From NCBI GenBank assembly GCA_013289325.1, contig JABDAE010000012.1, positions 1 through 41,771 on the forward strand: a stretch of DNA of 41,771 nt, in the 5' to 3' direction. Shown one piece after another: positions 1-8,772 of this stretch; within the stretch, counting starts at the first letter, position 1; each line of letters begins with the position of its first letter. The position numbers and the translations under genes were made by a program. Source of the stretch: Chlamydiota bacterium. GTDB taxonomy: Bacteria > Chlamydiota > Chlamydiia > Chlamydiales > Parachlamydiaceae. The notes under the pieces were generated by a model that saw nothing but the letters and a program-made list of their open reading frames with translations, was not told the origin of the DNA and did not search any database.

Positions 1-970
1 CATCATTCTCACTTGTTTCCTCACAATTAGCGCCTTGGTCTTTGACCCATTGCATGGTATGTGTGTGCCCATTTTTAGCAGCACTTGCATATGCAGACGC
101 ATCCCAAGGGCAATTTTCTTGCCTTAACCACTCTAAGACATTTAAATGCCCCCCTTCTGCTGCCAAAGCATATAACCTCGCATACAAAGAGAATCCCTTT
201 TCTTCTAATGCCCATACTAACACGTGAAGATGGCCATTAAGAGCTGCCTGATCGCAAATGATATCATTCCAATGACACCCATTGGCAAGGATCCACTTTA
301 GAATTTCAAGATTTCCCCCGTTTCCTGCATATTCTGCCAACAGTGTGTCGTCCCAAGTATACTTTATTTCTAGTCTTAATAACTTTAAAGTCTCAAGATC
401 ACCACGCAAAGCTGCCAATTCACATACATATAAGGAATGATCATAACCGAAATATGTACTGGCCCTGCGTAATAGATTGAGATCCCATTCGCAACCATTG
501 GCTTTTAGCCATTTCAACACCTGAAAATGTTCACCCAAGAGTACACTTGCGCAAGTCATGGAATTCCATGGGGAAAGATGTTTCCCCTCTCTTCCCCATT
601 TCAAAATCTCAAGATACCCGTGAAAAGCTGCCCAATTCATACGCAAATGATAGATGGGTTCTTCATCTAAAATAGGAGAAAGATCACAATCCCCATTTCT
701 TGCGACTTGAGCAACTAAGCGACAATCCTCTCTTAACAGCCGCCTCCACCACCTACATACTTGCGCAGCTATTGAGGCGTCGCCGGGAGTTAAGAAAGAA
801 AGGACTGTAACCACTATATCCAAAGTTGAAATAGCGCCAGTGACGTCGAAGGGTAAAGCAGCTTTTGCAAGATCAGCAACTCGTTGCTCTTTATCAGAAC
901 TTCCTTGCGTGGGGATCACTTCGCCTAAAGAAACTAGTGGGTTTAAAACAGAAGCTACATTTTGTAACAT
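1..970 (-). CDS. F-box plus ankyrin-like repeat protein (3' end outside window)
   Basis: An open frame of 323 codons runs from an ATG at 970 down to the window edge, with no stop, so the C-terminus is missing. Around residues 50-85 it has an F-box-like helix set (LSFLTP...VCRWWRRLLRED). After that come repeats of about 26-33 residues of the type G-x-L-E-I-L-K-W-L/I...G-C-x-W, such as GGHLNVLEWL followed by NCPWD. This ankyrin-like repeat style is common in amoebal viruses and amoeba symbionts. F-box proteins recruit SCF ubiquitin ligases in eukaryotes, so an exported effector acting in the host is inferred. No signal peptide is seen. No clear Shine-Dalgarno precedes the ATG. The LRR gene at 1374 is divergently oriented and is also effector-like. 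Confidence 0.85.
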   Translation of the reverse strand, partial: MLQNVASVLNPLVSLGEVIPTQGSSDKEQRVADLAKAALPFDVTGAISTLDIVVTVLSFLTPGDASIAAQVCRWWRRLLREDCRLVAQVARNGDCDLSPILDEEPIYHLRMNWAAFHGYLEILKWGREGKHLSPWNSMTCASVLLGEHFQVLKWLKANGCEWDLNLLRRASTYFGYDHSLYVCELAALRGDLETLKLLRLEIKYTWDDTLLAEYAGNGGNLEILKWILANGCHWNDIICDQAALNGHLHVLVWALEEKGFSLYARLYALAAEGGHLNVLEWLRQENCPWDASAYASAAKNGHTHTMQWVKDQGANCEETSEND

Positions 971-1142
971 AATTCATAAAATCCATTTGATGATTTGAAG
1001 ACAACTGATTCTAGGTGTAATGAAACCAAATAAAACTGTTGAGTTTGGTTGTTTGTTTTGTGCTATGTTAAATTATTTATTAATAAATAGCTAGTGTAAT
1101 TTTTATTGCTAGCCATTTTATTGATAATGTGGCATATTGCAC

Positions 1143-1181
1143 TATATACTGCTTCCAGTTGAAAGCTGGAAGCAGTATATA
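1143..1181. repeat. 16-bp perfect hairpin
   Basis: Arms 1143-1158 and 1166-1181 are exact reverse complements around a 7-base loop. The right arm overlaps the left arm of the larger palindromic element that starts at 1176, so the two folds compete. It lies in the divergent spacer between the F-box/ankyrin gene and the LRR gene. Confidence 0.8.
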
Positions 1182-1342
1182 CTCAGGCCACCTGAATCCT
1201 GGAATTTTGGCAGCGTCGGCTTGGCTGCCCTTTTTTGGTCTTCGCTCGAGCCTTGCCAAAGGCAATGGTCTCTCGCTCCAGACCAAAAAAGGGCGCCGCC
1301 TCCTTGACAAATTTTCCAGGATTCAGGTGGCCTGAGTATATA
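1176..1342. repeat. Palindromic element, family C (about 167 bp)
   Basis: The outer 28 bases (1176-1203 and 1315-1342) are perfect reverse complements, beginning TATATACTCAGGCC. Inner complementarity continues, for example GCCCTTTTTTGGTCT against AGACCAAAAAAGGGC. Open frames exist on both strands but have no protein character, so I treat them as palindrome artefacts. It resembles a MITE-like foldback element. Only one copy is seen in this window. Confidence 0.75.
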
Positions 1343-1373
1343 TGGAGTTTATAATTTTTTAAGGAGTCTTTCC

Positions 1374-3071
1374 ATGTCGGGAGTTATACCAACAGGAAGT
1401 TCAAGTGAAGCTCTCACGCAATATGGGAATGCCGTGGCCGCACCATTCCGTAAAAAGCGAGAAGGCATTGTGCATTATTTAATGTCCCGAGCATTAAACC
1501 CTAAACAGTTAATGTCCCCTTCATTAAGAGATAAATTAGTGAAGAGTGCAAAAGATCAAGCCCATGCAAACTTTCTCGATATAGAAGAAGCTGCATTTCC
1601 TAAAGAGTTTTCTGAAACCTTTTCTAAAACCACAAGAATTTATCCGCGAGAAATCACTTTTCCTCGCAATGTATCGGATAAAAGGCTAATCACTGAAGTG
1701 GCTTTTTTAATCGCCACGCAACCCTCTGTTAGAATTTTACACTTGCCTATCCCTTTTACTGGTCCTATCCCTTTTTCTGGTTTAAGGGAATTAAATCGTC
1801 CAAATTTATTACAAATGATAAGCAGCCCTTTTAACCGTCTTGAGGAATTAGATCTATCGGATGGAGAATTTGATTCAGAGGATTTGTGTGAGGCAGTTAA
1901 ACTTTTGAATTTACTTTCTTTGACTCTTTGCGAGGATTTAAGAGAAGATATTTTGCAAAAGCTTGCTCCCTTGACCCCAAGTCTTGTGAGGCTTGATCTA
2001 TCAGTAAAAAAAAGAAGAGACAGACCTCCATCTCATTATGATTTGCTAGAAATACCAAAGAACTGCTGGAAAAAGCTTGAGGAACTCGATCTTTCAGGAT
2101 TGATAATAAATGAGGGTGAATTACCCGGTCTCTTTAACAAAATGCCTCAATTGTGTACTTTGAAGTTGAATGATACACTGCTTAATAGGGCAGATCTTAT
2201 AGCCATTGCCACACTCCAAGATTTAGAAGTTTTAAGCCTTGTAAGGGTTTCTCTTGAAGAGATCCCTTTTGAAGTCATTGAAAATGTATTCCTATCTTGC
2301 AAAAAATTGCGTTCCTTGGATTTAAGTGAAGTCCAAATGAATTGTGTGACCTGGATTAAACTTATCTCGGGCTTTTACTTTAAAGATTTAAAGATCATTT
2401 ATGTAAAGAACATGTGCTGCCATGTGAAGGTGCTGGAATTCATCGCAGCCACAGGTTTAAACCTTGAAGCCATGCATGTTAGTTTTGATGGCGCTAACTT
2501 AGTGCAAGAGCTTAAGATCTTAAGTCGATTCAAAAGAGAGCTTTTCTTAGAGATAGGCAAGATAAAAAGCCCATCTGATGCAAGACATAAGCCATTTTTC
2601 CAAGATATCGAATCTCTTTTAGCTGTTTGTTTGAATATTTTAATCGTAGCGGAAAATAATCTTTCTAATGATCCGGAAAATTGGATAAATTCTACGATCA
2701 TTCCAGATAGAGAAGCCATTTACTATTTGCAGGAAATGGATGATGCATTTCTTGATAAAGAAAAAAACAAGTATGATCTTGTTGCAGCAATTATCCAGGA
2801 TATCATGAATGCATTGATTGATGTGAAATTCGGTGATTTAAGCACCCTAGATGATGAGACCCAGGATCTGTGGGTTGGCTCTGGACCCTATCCCAACATC
2901 GATCAAAGGGAGAGCTTTGTCATTTTTGCTCACTCTCCTATAGAAAGGTTAAATGTGTTAAGTGGCTTTTTCGACACAGTAAAAGAGAGGCTTTTAGAGC
3001 GCATTGCCAATAATTTTGATCAAGAGCATTTACAAAGATTGAAGTTAAAATTTCCTTACATTCAACTGTAA
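1374..3071 (+). CDS. Leucine-rich-repeat protein, putative effector
   Basis: The 565-residue protein is preceded by a good ribosome site (AAGGAG, 7 bases before the ATG). Residues about 110-350 hold LRR-like segments of the pattern L-x-x-L-x-L-S, for example LEELDLSD, LEELDLSG and LRSLDLSE, spaced irregularly like RNI-type LRRs. The C-terminal 200 residues are helical and acidic without a recognised domain. There is no signal peptide or membrane segment. LRR proteins are abundant in amoeba-associated chlamydiae, where many are thought to be type III effectors; that role is inferred here. A family-A palindrome lies between its end and the convergent rpsN gene. Confidence 0.85.
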   Translation: MSGVIPTGSSSEALTQYGNAVAAPFRKKREGIVHYLMSRALNPKQLMSPSLRDKLVKSAKDQAHANFLDIEEAAFPKEFSETFSKTTRIYPREITFPRNVSDKRLITEVAFLIATQPSVRILHLPIPFTGPIPFSGLRELNRPNLLQMISSPFNRLEELDLSDGEFDSEDLCEAVKLLNLLSLTLCEDLREDILQKLAPLTPSLVRLDLSVKKRRDRPPSHYDLLEIPKNCWKKLEELDLSGLIINEGELPGLFNKMPQLCTLKLNDTLLNRADLIAIATLQDLEVLSLVRVSLEEIPFEVIENVFLSCKKLRSLDLSEVQMNCVTWIKLISGFYFKDLKIIYVKNMCCHVKVLEFIAATGLNLEAMHVSFDGANLVQELKILSRFKRELFLEIGKIKSPSDARHKPFFQDIESLLAVCLNILIVAENNLSNDPENWINSTIIPDREAIYYLQEMDDAFLDKEKNKYDLVAAIIQDIMNALIDVKFGDLSTLDDETQDLWVGSGPYPNIDQRESFVIFAHSPIERLNVLSGFFDTVKERLLERIANNFDQEHLQRLKLKFPYIQL

Positions 3072-3141
3072 ACAGCAATTTTTTTCGTGAGGAAAAGGGG
3101 TTATTTACTTAAATAACAAAAGGAATCAGAAGTAGCAGTTC

Positions 3142-3305
3142 GAGGCTGACAATAAATCTCCGGGAGGTCGCCTTTTGGCCATTTTTCCGCATTTCGACGT
3201 CTGTTGCAAATTCCCTACTCTCAAGAGTATGTGAATTTGCAACAGACGTCGATCTGCAAAAAAATGGCTCAAAATTCGACCTTCCGGAGATTTATTGTCA
3301 GCCTC
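3142..3305. repeat. Palindromic element, family A, copy 1 (164 bp)
   Basis: It begins GAGGCTGACAATAAATCTCC and ends with the exact reverse complement. Complementarity runs over almost the whole length, with the centre near 3222. A second copy in inverted orientation lies at 15449-15611. It sits between the convergent LRR and rpsN genes, where its stem could also act as a two-way terminator. The flanks (TTC before, TTT after) hint at a 3-bp target duplication. Confidence 0.9.
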
Positions 3306-3361
3306 TTTGCTTGAATAAATTATTTTAGCGGGAATGGCTGCTCGCGACTTGTTTCTTTCTA

Positions 3362-3667
3362 TTACCAGCTAGATTTGGTCACGCCTGGAACTAAGCCGTT
3401 GGAAGCCATCTCTCTAAATGTCAGGCGAGAGACTTGAAACTTTCTAAGAAAGCCACGTGGGCGCCCTGTGAGCTTGCAACGGTTGCGAAGACGCGTTGGG
3501 CTTGAATCTTTTGGCATTTTATCAAGAGATGTACGCGCCAACTGACGCTCTTCTTCGCTTAAAGATAAATCGCAGCTTTGAGCTTTTAGGGCTTGGCGCT
3601 TGTCCCATTTAAGTTTGACCATGCGCTCGCGTCGTTTTTGTTTTTCGACTGATGACTTTTTCGCCAT
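3362..3667 (-). CDS. rpsN: 30S ribosomal protein S14
   Basis: The 101-residue protein matches the long, zinc-free form of bacterial S14. The conserved C-terminal stretch [12 protein letters not shown] followed by [16 protein letters not shown] binds 16S rRNA in the 30S head. Both termini are complete. It follows rpmJ after 12 bases on the same strand. The rpmJ-rpsN pairing next to divergent rpmH-rnpA is, as I recall, the chlamydial arrangement. Confidence 0.98.
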   Translation of the reverse strand: MAKKSSVEKQKRRERMVKLKWDKRQALKAQSCDLSLSEEERQLARTSLDKMPKDSSPTRLRNRCKLTGRPRGFLRKFQVSRLTFREMASNGLVPGVTKSSW

Positions 3668-3679
3668 AGATGTCCTTAA

Positions 3680-3817
3680 TTATTTTTTGCGTGCAGGACC
3701 CTTTTGCCGCTGCTTGCGGTTTGGGTCTTTTTTGTTAATAACGTATAGCCGACCTTGGCGACGAACAAGGATATCTCCTTTCGAAGGGTCAGCCTTAATG
3801 GATGCTTTTACTTTCAT
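3680..3817 (-). CDS. rpmJ: 50S ribosomal protein L36
   Basis: A 45-codon gene is read from the ATG at 3817 to the TAA at 3680. The protein starts [15 protein letters not shown] and ends KGPARKK, matching the chlamydial type of L36. It is longer than the usual 37-38 residues and lacks the CCHC zinc ligands, like other zinc-independent L36 proteins. It is transcribed away from rpmH and is followed directly by rpsN. Confidence 0.96.
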   Translation of the reverse strand: MKVKASIKADPSKGDILVRRQGRLYVINKKDPNRKQRQKGPARKK

Positions 3818-4143
3818 GATATGTGTCCTAATTTCTTAGCAAGAGATTAACCATCATTTATACAAGATTGCTGTTTTTCATTTCAACCATAATTTTTTGT
3901 TAAGGTTCATTTTGGCATAAAATTCCGCTTTAGATAGTGTGGAAATGAGAAAAAATGTAAATTGGAAGTTTTGTTTGCAATTTATGTGCTCTTTTTGCAT
4001 AATTCTGACCAAAACCATTTGTTGCATTCAGAGTCGTTGTTTCATCACAGAGCTTTAAGTGTCCCTGAGCTTTAAGTGTCCTGAGCGTTAAGTGATGGCA
4101 TCAACAATGAGATAGCAACATAGTAAGATAAGGAAATCTTTCC
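3818..4143. other. Divergent spacer between rpmJ and rpmH
   Basis: I see no gene in this 326-base AT-rich spacer. It must hold the promoters for rpmJ-rpsN (leftward) and rpmH-rnpA (rightward). The only structure is a three-copy direct repeat at 4050-4096. No DnaA-box cluster was recognised, so there is no support for a replication origin here. Confidence 0.6.
4050..4096. repeat. 16-17-bp direct repeat, three copies
   Basis: Copies at 4050-4066, 4067-4082 and 4083-4096 share GAGCTTTAAGTGTCC, the last diverging. They lie 48-94 bases upstream of the rpmH start codon, in the leader or promoter. Confidence 0.75.
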
Positions 4144-4281
4144 ATGAAGCGTACATATCAGCCAAGCAAACGTTGCCGTAAAGCAATGCATGGATTTCGC
4201 AAAAGAATGAAGTCATCAGACGGACGCAAGATTATCAATCGCCGCCGTCGTCAAGGTAGACATCAACTCACAAGAGTGTGA
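4144..4281 (+). CDS. rpmH: 50S ribosomal protein L34
   Basis: A 45-residue basic protein starts [20 protein letters not shown] and has the family's [19 protein letters not shown] core. Both ends are complete. An AAGGAAA-type ribosome site lies just upstream. Its stop overlaps the rnpA start by 4 bases (GTGA), so the two are translationally coupled, as in most bacteria. Confidence 0.98.
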   Translation: MKRTYQPSKRCRKAMHGFRKRMKSSDGRKIINRRRRQGRHQLTRV

Positions 4282-4622
4282 GCTTTGCATTTTTAAAGTC
4301 TTATCGCTTAAGGCATCGTGGGCAATACCAGAGGGTAGCTCAGATGCCAACGCGTCTTGTGGGTCACCATATCATCATAGAGTATAGGCAAAGCAGATAT
4401 CCTCAAAGCAGATTGGGCGTTACTGTTTCTAGACATCACGGCAATGCTGTGCGACGCAATCGGTTTAAGCGCATTGTAAAAGAGGCATACCGCCTTTCGC
4501 GCCACCTTCTTAAGGATGGGATCGATATCATTGTGAAGCCAAGGCAGCTAGCTCATGTAGCGAAGATGCAAGATATTTCCCAAGAACTCATTCTGTTTTT
4601 AGCCAGCACACCTCATGTATAA
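4278..4622 (+). CDS. rnpA: Ribonuclease P protein component
   Basis: The 114-residue basic protein carries the RnpA signature [14 protein letters not shown] near residues 55-68 and [13 protein letters not shown] just before it. It helps the RNase P RNA remove 5' leaders from tRNA precursors. The GTG start at 4278 overlaps the rpmH stop, the usual coupling. The helicase gene begins 6 bases after its end. Confidence 0.95.
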   Translation: MSFAFLKSYRLRHRGQYQRVAQMPTRLVGHHIIIEYRQSRYPQSRLGVTVSRHHGNAVRRNRFKRIVKEAYRLSRHLLKDGIDIIVKPRQLAHVAKMQDISQELILFLASTPHV

Positions 4623-4627
4623 TCTTC

Positions 4628-6622
4628 GTGTATAACCTTAATGAAGCACAAGTCAAGGCAGTTGAGCATGTAGAAGGAAGGCTTTTGCTTCTTGCAGGCG
4701 CTGGCAGCGGTAAAACACGCGTTTTAACTCTTCGCATGGCGCACCTCATTCAGCAGTTAAAAGTCTCTCCTCATGCAATATTGGGCTTAACTTTTACTAA
4801 TAAGGCGGCGGCAGAAATGCGCCATCGCCTTGCCTCTTTAGTTCATCCAACGCTTGCCAAACAATTGACATTAAGCACGTTCCATCAATTTTGTATGCAA
4901 GTGCTACGCCATGAAATTCATCACCTTGGCTATACGTCTTCATTTACGTTATACGATGAGCACGATGTCATGCGCCTTGTGAATGTCATTGCAAGAGATC
5001 TTTTAGAATGTGAAGGGGATATGCCGTCGATAACACCGACTTTTGAGGCAATTATACATGCCAGAAACAAAGGACTAAAGCCGGATGAGATGAAGCGCTT
5101 GGGATCCTCTTGGCATCACACATTCACAAAGTCGCTTTATACGCGTTTACAAGATAGTATGAGGGCATATAATGCCGTTGATTTCGATAGTCTTTTGACA
5201 TTAACCGTGCAAGTTTTGGAATCTAACCAAGAGATTTTATCCAAGTATCAAAAACGCTTTCAATTTGTGATGATCGATGAATATCAAGATACAAATCCGA
5301 TTCAATATAAGTTGGCAGCGCTTTTGACTGCCAAGCATCAGAATTTGTGTGTTGTTGGCGACGATGATCAATCCATTTATGGGTGGCGCGGGGCCGATGT
5401 GCAAAATATTTTGGCATTTTCGGATGCAAAAGTGATTAAGCTCGAGCAAAACTATCGCTCGACGAATACCATTTTAAAGGCTGCAAATGCTGTCATTGCC
5501 AACAACTTAAAAAGGCATGGTAAGGCTCTTTGGAGCTTAAATGGCGATGGGGAGTTAATCGATGTTTTTTTTGCGCCGACTGAAGTTGAAGAGGCTGAGT
5601 CTGTTGTGAGTCGAATGCATGCGATGCGCCTTCAATTTGGGTTAAATTGGAAAGACATGGCGATTTTATATCGATCGAATGCATTATCTCGCAATTTTGA
5701 AGAGGCACTTTTAAAATTCGCATGGAAAGATGGCGATAAGTGGATAAGAGGCATTCCCTATCACATACATGGGGGGGTGGAGTTTTACGAAAGAAAAGAG
5801 GTCAGCGATTTAATGGCCTATTTAAGGATCATCGTCAATTCTCTTGATCAAATGGCGTTGCTACGGAGCATCAACTATCCAAGACGAGGCATTGGGGAGG
5901 CGGCGTTAGATCTGATGACGGCTTATAATCGATCGCAAGGGATTTCTTTATGGGAAGTTTTAATAGGCGTTAGTAGACAGCAAGCAAATTTTGTCAAGCT
6001 AAGAGAAAAGATGTCTGATAAGGCGTTAAGGGGAGTCGATATTTTTGTCGATTTAATTGAGATGGCAAAAAAAAAGTTTCAAGAAGGACTCCACTTAGGT
6101 GCGTTATGGCTTGTTGAGGTACTTCAATATAAAAAAGCAATCCATGAAGAGGTAAAAAGCGAGCAAATGCGCGCCTTTAAATGGGAAAATGTACAAGAGT
6201 TTATTTCGAGCATAGCTACCTATGAGGGTCAAAATGAGGTGCAAGCAGATAAATCATTACAAGAATATGTCCAAAGCCTTCCCATTAATGCCTATCGGCA
6301 GGAAGACAAAGAAAATAGCCACACATTAGATAAAGTCAATCTCATGACATTTCATAGTGCAAAAGGGCTGGAATTTCCGGCTTGCTTTTTGGTCGGTGTT
6401 GAAGATCACATTATCCCTCACGAAAAAAGCGTGTTGGCGACAGGGATTGAAGAGGAAAGGCGCCTGATGTATGTCGCGATGACAAGGGCTATGAAATTTT
6501 TAACGATTAGCATGGCCAAGAAAAGAAAGAAAATGGGCACAGAAGTCAGTTGTCGCCCCTCTCGCTTTTTAATGGAGGTGCCAAAAGAATTAATGCGTTT
6601 ATCCCATTGGCATGAAGTCTAA
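4628..6622 (+). CDS. Superfamily I DNA helicase, UvrD/PcrA type
   Basis: The 664-residue ATP-dependent 3'-5' helicase has Walker A AGAGSGKT (residues 23-30), motif Ia TFTNKAAAEMR, Walker B DEYQDTN, motif III GDDDQSIYGWRGAD, motif IV LEQNYRST, motif V SAKGLEFP and motif VI EERRLMYVAMTRA. All seven motifs are intact. It is somewhat shorter than E. coli UvrD (about 720) and lacks a long C-terminal tail. A role in repair is expected. The GTG start is 6 bases after rnpA; no other start fits better. The ATPase gene at 6632 is convergent with only a 9-base gap. Confidence 0.93.
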   Translation: MYNLNEAQVKAVEHVEGRLLLLAGAGSGKTRVLTLRMAHLIQQLKVSPHAILGLTFTNKAAAEMRHRLASLVHPTLAKQLTLSTFHQFCMQVLRHEIHHLGYTSSFTLYDEHDVMRLVNVIARDLLECEGDMPSITPTFEAIIHARNKGLKPDEMKRLGSSWHHTFTKSLYTRLQDSMRAYNAVDFDSLLTLTVQVLESNQEILSKYQKRFQFVMIDEYQDTNPIQYKLAALLTAKHQNLCVVGDDDQSIYGWRGADVQNILAFSDAKVIKLEQNYRSTNTILKAANAVIANNLKRHGKALWSLNGDGELIDVFFAPTEVEEAESVVSRMHAMRLQFGLNWKDMAILYRSNALSRNFEEALLKFAWKDGDKWIRGIPYHIHGGVEFYERKEVSDLMAYLRIIVNSLDQMALLRSINYPRRGIGEAALDLMTAYNRSQGISLWEVLIGVSRQQANFVKLREKMSDKALRGVDIFVDLIEMAKKKFQEGLHLGALWLVEVLQYKKAIHEEVKSEQMRAFKWENVQEFISSIATYEGQNEVQADKSLQEYVQSLPINAYRQEDKENSHTLDKVNLMTFHSAKGLEFPACFLVGVEDHIIPHEKSVLATGIEEERRLMYVAMTRAMKFLTISMAKKRKKMGTEVSCRPSRFLMEVPKELMRLSHWHEV

Positions 6623-6631
6623 TGACGGTGA

Positions 6632-7945
6632 CTACCCAACAGCCCATGCGGGAATAAAACAGATACGACGTTCTTTATCTATGGAGAAATCTCCCCGGTA
6701 AATATAATATCCCCATTTTGCTCTTGGCTCTTCCGTTAGGAACTTGCTTAAATTTCTCATTTTTTTTATATCTGGTGCATTGTTATAAGCCACCTCAAAA
6801 GGGTAAACGAAAGGTTTTTTTTCAACGATAAAATCAACTTCTGCACCCGATTCAAGCCTCCAAAAATAAATTTCAGATCGCATAGGATCTCTTGCGAGCC
6901 AAACACGGAGTTCGTTTAGAAACCAGTTCTCAAATCGATGCCCTATCAGTCCACTAGAAGCCAAAGTCTTATATTCAACTAGGCCAGTAAGAACCGAAAC
7001 AAGTCCATTGTTTCTCAAATAGCCTTTAGGAGATTTGACAAACCGTTTAATTGTGCTCCCGATATAGGGATATATATCCTGATATAAAAGGGTTGCCTCG
7101 AGAAACCCTCGATATTTTTTTAAAGTATCGCGAGTACAGCCTAATGCATTGACAATTCGTGTATCTTCTCTAACAGAACCTGTTTGTTCTGCTATGATTG
7201 ACATCAAATTACGATATAGTGTTAAGTTAGTTATTGATTCAATTGCACGTACATCTTTTTCTAGATATGTTTGGATATAGTTATTCAGATAGATGATTTT
7301 TTCCTCGTTGTGTTGACAACTTTTAAGCTCAGGTAGTCCACTCCAGAGAAGTTGCTGTTGTAATACATCCTCCAAAATAGGCTTAAATGGTTTTAATTTG
7401 TGAATGAGCTCCCCGATCTGTTGTGGCGGTTCATCTTTACTCATTTGATCAAATAAAGAGAATTTTAAGGTTTCAGGCTCGTTAAATAAAGTCGATTCTC
7501 GAAGAGTAAATTCTTGTAGATGATGCAGTTCAATACGTCCTGCAAGTGATTCGGCACTTAATTGATGTAAGCTCAGAACCGCCGAACCTGTTAATATAAA
7601 TTTTATTTTATCTGAATTTTTAAAATTGTCGTAAAGGATTTTCACCTGATCAAATATTAAAGGACATTTTTGCGCTTCATCGACGACGACCCAAACTTTA
7701 TTTTTTCCACCAATTTGTTGTTTTGCTCCCTCAATGATTAGAGCTTCCAACTCCTGTTTTTCCACGCGTACTCGCTGACTCATATCATCCATATTGAGAA
7801 AAACCCAGATCAACTCCGGATGATTCTTAGCGTAATGATGAACAAATAAAGATTTTCCAACCCTTCGAGGCCCTAAAATAGCCGTGATAAAGGGACGAAG
7901 AAATGACGATTCTAAAGTTTTTTTATTTATCCTATCTGCATACAT
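6632..7945 (-). CDS. AAA ATPase with DUF4143-type C-terminal domain
   Basis: The 437-residue protein has Walker A GPRRVGKS (residues 25-32), Walker B VWVVVDEA (84-91) and a sensor-like LTGSAVLSLHQLSAESLAGR, which is typical of the AAA_14/DUF4143 family. The C-terminal third (GHRFENWFLNELR, then a segment with AEVDFIVE) resembles the PD-(D/E)XK-like domain of these proteins, though the final E-x-K is altered to EVA. The family's cellular role is poorly known. It stands alone on the minus strand, and such genes are often horizontally acquired. Two 33-bp direct repeats precede it. Confidence 0.85.
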   Translation of the reverse strand: MYADRINKKTLESSFLRPFITAILGPRRVGKSLFVHHYAKNHPELIWVFLNMDDMSQRVRVEKQELEALIIEGAKQQIGGKNKVWVVVDEAQKCPLIFDQVKILYDNFKNSDKIKFILTGSAVLSLHQLSAESLAGRIELHHLQEFTLRESTLFNEPETLKFSLFDQMSKDEPPQQIGELIHKLKPFKPILEDVLQQQLLWSGLPELKSCQHNEEKIIYLNNYIQTYLEKDVRAIESITNLTLYRNLMSIIAEQTGSVREDTRIVNALGCTRDTLKKYRGFLEATLLYQDIYPYIGSTIKRFVKSPKGYLRNNGLVSVLTGLVEYKTLASSGLIGHRFENWFLNELRVWLARDPMRSEIYFWRLESGAEVDFIVEKKPFVYPFEVAYNNAPDIKKMRNLSKFLTEEPRAKWGYYIYRGDFSIDKERRICFIPAWAVG

Positions 7946-7978
7946 GAAAACCTCTAAGTTAACCTTTTATTCGGAATT

Positions 7979-8044
7979 TTACTTCATGAGAGGTGGTTTT
8001 TTCAAGGAAAATTACTTCATGAGAGGTGGTTTTCCCAAGAAATA
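7979..8044. repeat. 33-bp tandem repeat, two copies, upstream of the ATPase gene
   Basis: Copies 7979-8011 and 8012-8044 share the first 22 bases (TTACTTCATGAGAGGTGGTT then TT) and diverge mildly after that. They begin 34 bases upstream of the ATPase start codon. They could be operator-like sites or simply a local duplication. Confidence 0.8.
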
Positions 8045-8048
8045 CAGC

Positions 8049-8062
8049 TTATTGTCAGCCTC
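8049..8062. repeat. Possible solo end of palindromic family A
   Basis: Fourteen bases (TTATTGTCAGCCTC) are identical to the terminal sequence of the two full family-A elements. No other part of the element is recognisable nearby, so this is a remnant at best. Confidence 0.35.
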
Positions 8063-8123
8063 TAAAGGGTGCGTTCGCTAAGTTCGCTATAGTGACAAGC
8101 GGCAATTGCTGAAATCGTCCTTG

Positions 8124-8165
8124 TTCACCTTATGCAAGAGATCTATTATGACTGCATAAGGTGAA
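8124..8165. repeat. 13-bp perfect hairpin downstream of dsbH
   Basis: TTCACCTTATGCA (8124-8136) pairs exactly with 8153-8165 around a 16-base loop. It lies just beyond the 3' end of the leftward dsbH gene and may terminate it. Weaker complementarity outside the stem suggests another foldback element. Confidence 0.6.
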
Positions 8166-8205
8166 GCAATTTCGGTATCACTCTATGGTGGCTAAGTGAC
8201 TTGAC

Positions 8206-8718
8206 TTATTTGATGACGGGTCTAAGCTTGTTAAGGTAGTCGGCATAAGACTTTCCTCCACCTGCGCGATACCCAGTAGAACCGATTTTTTTGTCGGTAG
8301 TGGGATCATATACAACGACAAGAGGAAAGCTTCTCACATCAAATTTGTGTTGAAGTTGTTTGTTTTGTGCTTTGACTTCAGGGGCTTGTGAGCTGTTAAG
8401 AGGAAAATCCAGCTTTAAAAAGATGAAGTTGTTACCTGCATCTTTTGCAAATTCAGCAGATGATAGTGCTTCTTCTTCAAGTTTTGTGCACCATGAGCAC
8501 CAATCAGATCCGGTAAATAGCATGACGATGGGCTTTTTCTCACTTTTTGATGCTTTGACAGCCTCTTCATAATTAGTGAGCCACTGTACGCTCCCTTTAG
8601 CTGTTTCTGCCTTTTTGACGTCAGAAGAGGGTTTAACTTCTTGGCCTGCTGCAACAAGCGGATACGCTTGCAACAATAAGGCGCTAAGGCTCATAATGAG
8701 GGTGCTTTTTTTTAACAT
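8206..8718 (-). CDS. dsbH: Periplasmic thioredoxin-fold oxidoreductase, DsbH-like
   Basis: The 170-residue protein starts at the ATG at 8718. From there a signal peptide reads MLKKSTLIMSLSALLLQAYP with AAG after it; a longer frame exists but would bury the signal. The thioredoxin-like domain has SDWCSWCTK with redox cysteines C74 and C77, and a cis-proline region near FPLVVVYD. The LFTGSDWC context matches chlamydial DsbH, which reduces periplasmic disulfides relevant to the cysteine-rich envelope; the classical active site is CMWC, here CSWC. It is divergent from the acp-transferase-like gene, with 54 bases between the starts. Confidence 0.82.
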   Translation of the reverse strand: MLKKSTLIMSLSALLLQAYPLVAAGQEVKPSSDVKKAETAKGSVQWLTNYEEAVKASKSEKKPIVMLFTGSDWCSWCTKLEEEALSSAEFAKDAGNNFIFLKLDFPLNSSQAPEVKAQNKQLQHKFDVRSFPLVVVYDPTTDKKIGSTGYRAGGGKSYADYLNKLRPVIK

Positions 8719-8772
8719 GGGTGATAAGTCTCCTTTTTTTAAGAACTTTATATAAACAAATACTTGGCAAAT

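Noticed and set aside
1080-1335. Overlapping open frames of 68 and 76 codons on both strands.
   Set aside because: They lie wholly within the hairpin and family-C palindrome and have no protein-like character.
3818-4143. Possible replication origin because rpmH is often near oriC.
   Set aside because: No dnaA gene and no recognisable DnaA-box cluster; chlamydial origins are not at rpmH as far as I know.
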